From positions 1-5,677 of the forward strand of contig JAQSXU010000209.1 of the NCBI GenBank assembly GCA_029256485.1: a stretch of DNA of 5,677 bases. Reading direction: 5' to 3'. Shown here in pieces: positions 1 to 3,826 of the stretch. The notes under the pieces were generated by a model, which did no database searches, was not told the origin of the DNA, and worked only from the letters and a program-made list of their open reading frames with translations. Both the position numbers and the translations under genes were made by a program. Position 1 is the first letter of the stretch, and each line of letters opens with the position of its first letter. This stretch comes from Clostridiaceae bacterium. GTDB lineage: Bacteria > Bacillota_A > Clostridia > Clostridiales > Clostridiaceae.

Positions 1-41
1 CTCTTGGAGTAAAAAAGGATATAACTACGGAGGTGAAATAA
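1..41 (+). CDS. 3' end of a 2-oxoacid:ferredoxin oxidoreductase subunit (probably beta), partial
   Basis: Reading from base 3, the codons give LGVKKDITTEVK followed by TAA at 39-41, so this is the C-terminus of a gene that starts before the window. The stop codon directly abuts the ATG of the gamma subunit gene, and that gene's Shine-Dalgarno (GGAGGTG, 29-35) lies inside these last codons. This tight coupling is typical of genes for subunits of one complex. In kor/vor-type operons the gene before the gamma subunit is usually the thiamine-diphosphate-binding beta subunit, so that identity is inferred from position. The twelve visible residues carry no diagnostic motif. The reading frame is well supported and the product name less so. 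Confidence 0.7.
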   Translation, partial: LGVKKDITTEVK

Positions 42-572
42 ATGGCATCACAAGAATTAATATTTGCTGGCTTTGGAGGTCAGGGTATATTATCCATGGG
101 TAAATTTCTAGCATATGCTGGTATGGATGCCAATTTAAATGTTTCATGGCTGCCATCCTATGGACCGGAGATGAGAGGAGGTACTGCCAACTGCTCAGTT
201 ATTCTCACAAATGAATCTATAGGATCTCCTATAGTTACAAAAGCAGATACTCTCATTGTTATGAACAGACCTTCATTAGATAAATTTGAAGAAATAGTTC
301 ACTCAGGCGGATTAATAGTAATGGATTCGGACTTAGTTGACAGAATGCCTGTAAGAAAGGATTTGGAGGTTATAGCTATTCCTGCCCAGACCATTGCAGA
401 GGAACTGGGAAGTAAAAAAATAGCAAACATGATACTACTTGGGGCATTAGTTAAAAAGACAGGAATTGTTTCCATAGATCAATTGCTTGATGCATTAAAA
501 GCTCATGGTAAGGAAAAGTTCTTCGAAGTTAACAAAAAAGCTATTGAAAAGGGAATAGAATACGTAGGTTAA
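42..572 (+). CDS. 2-oxoacid:ferredoxin oxidoreductase gamma subunit (KorC/VorC type)
   Basis: This is the gamma subunit of an oxygen-sensitive cytoplasmic enzyme that oxidatively decarboxylates a 2-oxoacid with coenzyme A to the acyl-CoA, passing electrons to ferredoxin. The 176-residue protein is the usual length for a stand-alone gamma subunit and is one catalytic-domain family (POR/KOR gamma) throughout. Diagnostic stretches are the glycine-rich FAGFGGQGILSMGK near the N-terminus (residues 8-21) and SYGPEMRGGTANCSV (residues 39-53), which are strongly conserved in KorC and VorC proteins. The C-terminal third is helical and lysine-rich. The ATG has a strong Shine-Dalgarno (GGAGGTG, 29-35) at good spacing and abuts the stop of the preceding gene, so it is translated as part of that operon. 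The sequence alone does not separate 2-oxoglutarate (kor) from branched-chain 2-oxoacid (vor) specificity, so no symbol is given. A pyruvate-specific enzyme is less likely given the short, unfused form. The operon ends with the terminator at 603-636. Confidence 0.9.
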   Translation: MASQELIFAGFGGQGILSMGKFLAYAGMDANLNVSWLPSYGPEMRGGTANCSVILTNESIGSPIVTKADTLIVMNRPSLDKFEEIVHSGGLIVMDSDLVDRMPVRKDLEVIAIPAQTIAEELGSKKIANMILLGALVKKTGIVSIDQLLDALKAHGKEKFFEVNKKAIEKGIEYVG

Positions 573-602
573 AGTTCATAGTAAACTATTAACTAAAAAA
601 TA

Positions 603-636
603 GGCCTTATAAAATTAATTTTATAGGGCCGTTTTT
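603..636 (+). terminator. Intrinsic terminator after the oxidoreductase operon
   Basis: Bases 603-614 pair with 619-630 over 12 bp (four G-C pairs at the base, one G-U, the rest A-U) around a TTAA loop. One G and then five T residues (632-636) follow. An A-run sits just 5' of the stem (595-600), so the element may also work on the opposite strand. It lies 30 bases after the gamma subunit stop and separates that operon from the transporter gene. Confidence 0.92.
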
Positions 637-691
637 GTATTTATTCTAGGATTATATTAATAAAATATAAGTAGCTTCATTTTAAAAGACA

Positions 692-696
692 GGGGG
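692..696 (+). promoter_or_regulatory. Ribosome binding site that selects the TTG start of the transporter gene
   Basis: The GGGGG in AGGGGGAA ends 7 bases before the TTG at 704-706. The first in-frame ATG (716-718, residue 5) would have a 19-base spacing, which is too long. This supports initiation at TTG. Confidence 0.7.
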
Positions 697-703
697 AATA
701 TAT

Positions 704-1933
704 TTGGCGGGCAATATGAAATTAATAGATCAATATAGGCATTTGCCAAAGGAAATTTATGTTATTTTTATTTCTAGAATGGTAAATAGTATAGGTAGTT
801 TTGTTTATCCTTTATTAGCATTAATATTAACGAAAAAGATAGGGATGCCAAAAGATAAAGCAGGAATTTTTATAACCTCAGTAGCACTGCTTACTGCACC
901 AGGTATGATAATTGGAGGAAAATTTGTAGATAAAATAGGAAGAAAACTAATACTTATTATTTTTCAAGGTCTGGGAGCAGCAATATTTGTTTTATGCGGT
1001 TTCTTAAAACCAAATATAACTATGGCATACATATTGATGATGGCACCCATAGTGTCATCAGTATGTTCCCCGGCACATGACTCCATGATAGCGGATTTGA
1101 CAACACCTAATAATAGAAAACAAGCATATTCGCTTTTATACATGGGACACAATCTGGGATACTGCATAGGCCCATTTATTGGAGGACTGTTATTTGAAAA
1201 TCATTTATCCATTGTATTCATAGGAGATGGTATAACCACATTATTATCCTTAATACTCATACTGATTTATGTTAGAGAAACAAAGTATAGAAATGATAAT
1301 GAGAAGTTTGAAAATGAGGAAAGAAAACTGGAGAAAAATGAAGCTGGTTCAGTATTTAAAGTATTATCAAAGAGACCAATACTTTTGATATATGCTTTCA
1401 TACTATTCTTTTATCAATTTTCATATACCCAATGGGGATTTGCAATTCCAATGCAGTTAGGGGATTATTACGGGAATGCAGGTGCCAGATACTATGGAAT
1501 GATGGGAGCCTTTAACGGATTTATAGTAATAGTACTAACTCCTTTTGCAGTGAGACTCACACATAAGGCAAATGTTTTAAAGGTTATATCTTTAGGAGGA
1601 TTATTCTATGGATTATCCTTAGGAATGCTGGCATTTGTATATAAACTGCCGTTTTTCTTTTTATCAATTTTAATTTTAACAATTGGAGAAATTATTATTG
1701 CTATTAATTCATCAACATTCGTTGCAAATAATACTCCAGCATCTCACAGGGGAAGAATTAATGGAATACTGCCATTAATATATGGAGCCGGAGGAGCAGT
1801 AGGACCTGCAGTTATGGGAACATGGCTGAAAAATTATGGATATACAACTTCATGGATTATTATTGGAATAACTATGGTGTCAGCTTCAATTTCCATGAGA
1901 ATGCTTATTAAAATGAAAAATAGAAATGAGTAA
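704..1933 (+). CDS. Major facilitator superfamily transporter, substrate unknown
   Basis: This is a 409-residue integral membrane protein with the hydrophobicity pattern of a 12-helix MFS carrier: two hydrophobic halves (about residues 18-190 and 225-402) joined by a charged cytoplasmic loop (about 191-222, rich in Lys, Glu and Asn). The MFS signature between helices 2 and 3 is clear at residues 71-81 (GGKFVDKIGRK; Asp76, Gly79, Arg80). A second conserved segment, around residues 131-162, has an Arg (R138) followed by YMGHNLGYCIGPFIGG, as in proton-driven drug/H+ antiporter-like DHA1 members such as MdtH-type proteins. There is no signal peptide and no extra domain. Export of a drug or metabolite by proton antiport is the likeliest class role, but no substrate can be read from the sequence. 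Start is TTG, chosen from the Shine-Dalgarno spacing. It lies downstream of a terminator, so it should have its own promoter, but I see no convincing -35/-10 pair in 637-690 (best -10-like boxes are TAAAAT at 661 and TATAAG at 666). No canonical terminator follows it, so read-through into glmM is possible. Confidence 0.88.
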   Translation: MAGNMKLIDQYRHLPKEIYVIFISRMVNSIGSFVYPLLALILTKKIGMPKDKAGIFITSVALLTAPGMIIGGKFVDKIGRKLILIIFQGLGAAIFVLCGFLKPNITMAYILMMAPIVSSVCSPAHDSMIADLTTPNNRKQAYSLLYMGHNLGYCIGPFIGGLLFENHLSIVFIGDGITTLLSLILILIYVRETKYRNDNEKFENEERKLEKNEAGSVFKVLSKRPILLIYAFILFFYQFSYTQWGFAIPMQLGDYYGNAGARYYGMMGAFNGFIVIVLTPFAVRLTHKANVLKVISLGGLFYGLSLGMLAFVYKLPFFFLSILILTIGEIIIAINSSTFVANNTPASHRGRINGILPLIYGAGGAVGPAVMGTWLKNYGYTTSWIIIGITMVSASISMRMLIKMKNRNE

Positions 1934-1965
1934 AATAGTTTAAAAAAATTTTTTTATAGGGCAAA

Positions 1966-1994
1966 GTGTAACACAACAATAAGTGTTGTTATAC
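1966..1994. repeat. Imperfect inverted repeat overlapping the glmM promoter -35
   Basis: Bases 1966-1973 pair with 1987-1994 over 8 bp (one G-U). A 2x2 internal mismatch and two further pairs follow, around a short AATAA loop. No T-run follows, so it is not an ordinary terminator for the transporter gene. The right arm contains the candidate -35 hexamer TTGTTA (1986-1991), so a regulator binding here would block the promoter. I do not recognise it as a known operator. It may be chance in AT-rich DNA. Confidence 0.4.
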
Positions 1995-2014
1995 CTTAAA
2001 TAGTATAATATAAT
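1986..2014 (+). promoter_or_regulatory. Candidate sigma-A promoter of glmM (upstream)
   Basis: TTGTTA (1986-1991, four of six consensus bases) is followed after 17 bases by a perfect TATAAT (2009-2014). Transcription would begin near 2021, about 50 bases before the glmM ATG. A second TATAAT overlaps at 2004-2009 but would leave only a 12-base spacer from this -35. Confidence 0.6.
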
Positions 2015-2022
2015 ATATGATG

Positions 2023-2031
2023 TGATATAAT
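2023..2031 (+). promoter_or_regulatory. Candidate extended -10 promoter of glmM (downstream)
   Basis: TGATATAAT is a perfect extended -10 element (TG, one base, TATAAT at 2026-2031). No good -35 lies 16-18 bases upstream, but extended -10 promoters can work without one. Initiation would fall near 2038, leaving a leader of about 36 bases with the glmM ribosome binding site. It may act in addition to, or instead of, the upstream promoter. Confidence 0.5.
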
Positions 2032-2073
2032 GTGCAAAACTAATAAGCTAAATAAAGTGAGGTAATTATTATT

Positions 2074-3423
2074 ATGGGAAGAATGTTTGGTACAGATGGA
2101 GTTAGAGGTATAGCAAACAGTGAATTAAGTGCAGAATTAGCATATAAATTAGGAAAAGCAGGAGCATATGTTCTTACAGAAGGAGCTCATAAACCTAAAA
2201 TATTAGTTGGAATGGATACAAGAATATCTGGTGATATGCTGGAATCAGCATTGGTATCAGGTATTTTGTCCGTAGGTGCAGAAGCTATATGTGTAGGAGT
2301 AATTCCAACACCAGCAGTGGCATATCTTACAAGAAAATATAGTGCTGATGCAGGGGTAGTAATTTCTGCATCACATAACCCAGTAGAATATAATGGAATT
2401 AAGTTTTTCAATGGTGAAGGATATAAGCTAAAGGATGAATTAGAGGACAAGATTCAAAGTGTAATTGAAAGCAACTTTGCAGAAGTCCTAGTACCAACTG
2501 GAGCTGATCTGGGAAGAAAAACTCAAGAATGTGGTGAAGCCATTGGAGAGTATGTGGAATTTGCAAAATCTACTATAGATGTGAATCTGAAGGGCTTGAA
2601 AATAGCTTTAGACTGTGCAAATGGAGCATCCTATATTACTTCAGTAAAAGCTTTTAAAGAATTGGGAGCTGAGGTTCTGGTAATTAACAATGACCCAGAT
2701 GGAGTTAATATCAATAAGAATTGTGGGTCAACCCATCCTGATGAACTTATGGACTATGTTGTGAGAAAAGGCTGTGATTTAGGTTTTGCCTTTGATGGAG
2801 ATGCAGATAGATGTTTAGCTGTAGATAATGAAGGAAAATTAATTAATGGAGATTTTATTATAGCTATTTGCGGAAAATATTTAAATGAACGCAATGAATT
2901 AAATAAAAGCTCAGTTGTAGTTACAGTAATGAGCAACTTAGGACTTGATATTGCATTAAATAAAGTGGGTATAAAATCTGTAAAAACAAAGGTTGGAGAT
3001 AGATACGTGCTTGAAGAAATGCTTAAGGAAAATTACAAATTAGGCGGAGAGCAGTCCGGTCATATTATTTTCCTTGACCATAATACCACTGGGGATGGAT
3101 TAATAACAGCTCTACAAATTGCATCAATAGTTAAAAAATCTGAAAAGAAGCTTTCAGATCTGGCTTCAATGATGAAAGAACTGCCTCAGGTATTGGTTAA
3201 TGCCACAGTACCAAATGATAAAAAAGATATTCACGAAAAAGATGAAGAAATTATTGCTGAAATAAAGAAAATGGAAGATAAATTAGATGGATGCGGAAGG
3301 GTGCTTATAAGACCTTCAGGAACAGAACCCCTGGTAAGGGTAATGCTGGAAGGGGAAAATCAGCAGGAACTTGATGAAATGGCACATTCTTTAGCAAAAT
3401 TAATTGAGAAAAAAGCAAATTAA
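2074..3423 (+). CDS. glmM: Phosphoglucosamine mutase
   Basis: GlmM converts glucosamine-6-phosphate to glucosamine-1-phosphate in the cytoplasm, the second step from fructose-6-phosphate to UDP-GlcNAc. The 449-residue length is typical of bacterial GlmM and the protein is intact across all four alpha-D-phosphohexomutase domains. Visible landmarks are FGTDGVRG (residues 5-12), the phosphoserine loop SASHNP with Ser100 as the phosphorylated residue, the Mg2+-binding DGDADR (241-246), the sugar-binding GGEQSGH (324-330), and the phosphate-binding RPSGTEP (413-419). These distinguish GlmM from phosphoglucomutase or phosphomannomutase relatives. The ATG follows a GAGGT Shine-Dalgarno (2059-2063) after 10 bases. 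Family knowledge: the enzyme is activated by phosphorylation of the active-site serine. In many Firmicutes glmM lies directly behind the diadenylate cyclase genes cdaA and cdaR. Here a transporter gene is upstream instead. glmS, which supplies its substrate, lies 403 bases downstream behind a ribozyme. Confidence 0.98.
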   Translation: MGRMFGTDGVRGIANSELSAELAYKLGKAGAYVLTEGAHKPKILVGMDTRISGDMLESALVSGILSVGAEAICVGVIPTPAVAYLTRKYSADAGVVISASHNPVEYNGIKFFNGEGYKLKDELEDKIQSVIESNFAEVLVPTGADLGRKTQECGEAIGEYVEFAKSTIDVNLKGLKIALDCANGASYITSVKAFKELGAEVLVINNDPDGVNINKNCGSTHPDELMDYVVRKGCDLGFAFDGDADRCLAVDNEGKLINGDFIIAICGKYLNERNELNKSSVVVTVMSNLGLDIALNKVGIKSVKTKVGDRYVLEEMLKENYKLGGEQSGHIIFLDHNTTGDGLITALQIASIVKKSEKKLSDLASMMKELPQVLVNATVPNDKKDIHEKDEEIIAEIKKMEDKLDGCGRVLIRPSGTEPLVRVMLEGENQQELDEMAHSLAKLIEKKAN

Positions 3424-3455
3424 TGAAACTATATTTCAAAAAATAATTATTATAT

Positions 3456-3473
3456 AAAATAAAGTTTATTTTT
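3456..3473 (+). terminator. Weak A-U-only hairpin after glmM, possible leaky terminator
   Basis: AAAATAA (3456-3462) pairs with TTATTTT (3466-3472) around an AGT loop, with T residues forming the 3' arm. It lacks any G-C pair and a separate T-tract, so it would terminate poorly at best. It is the only terminator-like element seen between the glmM stop and the glmS promoter. Confidence 0.2.
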
Positions 3474-3474
3474 A

Positions 3475-3504
3475 TTGACCTGGGGACAATTATATTAATA
3501 TAAT
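3475..3504 (+). promoter_or_regulatory. Sigma-A promoter of the glmS leader
   Basis: TTGACC (3475-3480, five of six consensus bases) is followed after 18 bases by a perfect TATAAT (3499-3504), the best promoter match in the window. Initiation is expected at about 3510-3512, giving a leader of roughly 65 bases before the ribozyme cleavage site. It would let glmS be transcribed independently of glmM. Confidence 0.72.
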
Positions 3505-3515
3505 ATATTGTCCCC
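3482..3515. repeat. 9-bp inverted repeat enclosing the glmS promoter -10 (operator-like)
   Basis: GGGGACAAT (3482-3490) is the exact reverse complement of ATTGTCCCC (3507-3515). Between them lies an AT-only segment whose first 12 bases (3491-3502) are themselves palindromic and which contains the TATAAT box. The left arm sits in the -35/-10 spacer and the right arm covers the expected start site, the classic geometry of a repressor operator. A transcript reading through from glmM could also fold it as a hairpin, but only two U residues follow it. I do not recognise the arms as a known regulator's site. Confidence 0.55.
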
Positions 3516-3521
3516 TTAAAT

Positions 3522-3545
3522 ATGGGAGGTAATAATAATTTGTAA
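3522..3545 (+). other. Orphan Shine-Dalgarno and minimal start-stop ORF in the glmS leader
   Basis: GGGAGGT (3524-3530), as strong as the gene-associated ribosome sites in this window, is followed after about 10 bases by TTG at 3540-3542 and immediately by TAA (3543-3545). The same frame also has ATG at 3522, giving only seven codons (MGGNNNL). No normal gene can use this site. It would lie about 12-18 bases from the predicted RNA 5' end, and could serve as a ribosome-loading or RNA-stabilising site, or be fortuitous. Confidence 0.35.
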
Positions 3546-3575
3546 AGGCAGGTGAAAACAAAGGTAATTATTAGA

Positions 3576-3717
3576 AGCGCCAGAAGTTAAGCCGTAAGGA
3601 TTAACTTGACGAGGACGGGGAGTATCGAAGTCTTCGGCGGATGCCCCGCGGTAAGCACTACCGTTAAAGATTGGTAAAGCCAGAAAGTGATTTCTGTAAC
3701 AACACCAATCAGGTGTT
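3576..3717 (+). ncRNA. glmS ribozyme (glucosamine-6-phosphate-activated self-cleaving riboswitch)
   Basis: This cis-acting RNA cleaves itself when glucosamine-6-phosphate binds as a catalytic cofactor, lowering glmS expression. Cleavage is expected between A3576 and G3577, just before the conserved GCGCC. The folds can be traced. P1 pairs 3584-3590 with 3601-3607 and is short, capped by CC-GTAA-GG. P2 pairs CGGGG (3616-3620) with CCCCG (3644-3648), with a small P2a hairpin inside (3626-3636). CGCC (3578-3581) is complementary to GGCG (3636-3639), as expected for the active-site pseudoknot. P3 pairs CGGTA (3649-3653) with TACCG (3659-3663). P4 pairs 3669-3675 with 3704-3710 and contains a GTGA-capped hairpin (3681-3696). 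The P3 loop AGCAC (3654-3658) can pair with GTGTT (3713-3717) as a five-pair P3.1 pseudoknot with one G-U. Conserved strings such as GACGAGG and TCGGCGGATGCC are present. In Bacillus subtilis the 5'-hydroxyl product is degraded by RNase J1, and the same is inferred here. Confidence 0.95.
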
Positions 3718-3733
3718 AAAAACTTTTTAAATA

Positions 3734-3772
3734 CCAACCAAAATTTAATTTTAGGGGGTTGGACTCATTTTT
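3734..3772 (+). terminator. Stem-loop between ribozyme and glmS, possible attenuator or terminator
   Basis: CCAACC (3734-3739) pairs with GGTTGG (3757-3762), and AAAAT (3740-3744) with ATTTT (3748-3752) extends the stem past an AGGG bulge. A run of five T residues (3768-3772) follows, but five bases separate it from the stem, which is not canonical for intrinsic termination. It may be a partial terminator, a processing or stability element, or simply a spacer structure. The bulged AGGG could instead pair with CCCT at 3775-3778. Confidence 0.35.
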
Positions 3773-3799
3773 ATCCCTGAAATTCCAAGGGTAGAAGTG

Positions 3800-3815
3800 T
3801 TTCTAAATTTAGAAA
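3800..3815. repeat. 16-bp perfect palindrome abutting the glmS ribosome binding site
   Basis: TTTCTAAATTTAGAAA reads the same on both strands. As RNA it can form a 6-bp hairpin with an AATT loop whose 3' arm runs into the Shine-Dalgarno AAGGAAG (3814-3820), overlapping its first two A residues. It could modulate ribosome access or be a protein site. Short AT-rich palindromes also arise by chance. Confidence 0.45.
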
Positions 3816-3820
3816 GGAAG
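3814..3820 (+). promoter_or_regulatory. glmS ribosome binding site that fixes the start at 3827
   Basis: The AGGA core of AAGGAAG (3815-3818) ends 8 bases before the ATG at 3827. The in-frame GTG at 3797 has no Shine-Dalgarno at usable spacing, and starting there would bury the catalytic N-terminal cysteine. Confidence 0.85.
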
Positions 3821-3826
3821 ATATTT

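Noticed and set aside
637..690. Promoter for the transporter gene
   Set aside because: TAAAAT (661-666) and TATAAG (666-671) resemble -10 boxes, but no acceptable -35 lies at 16-18 bases from either, so no specific promoter is claimed.
1941..1956. AT-only palindrome (seven A then seven T residues, flanked by T and A) just after the transporter stop, as a possible terminator
   Set aside because: It has no G-C pairs and no loop or separate T-tract, so a stable hairpin is unlikely. Such runs are common in clostridial intergenic DNA.
3552..3590. Small frame from GTG at 3552 running through the ribozyme cleavage site to TAA in P1 (12 codons)
   Set aside because: The only purine-rich stretch upstream is too close to serve as a ribosome site, and the bases from 3577 on are dictated by the ribozyme structure.
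3701..3717. Local hairpin AACACC / GGTGTT around the AATCA loop
   Set aside because: The same bases are better explained as the 3' strand of ribozyme P4 (3704-3710) and the P3.1 pairing (3713-3717). The hairpin would disrupt both.
3516..3737. Open frame on the minus strand across the ribozyme
   Set aside because: It is antisense to a structured RNA whose pairing explains the sequence, and it resembles no recognisable protein.
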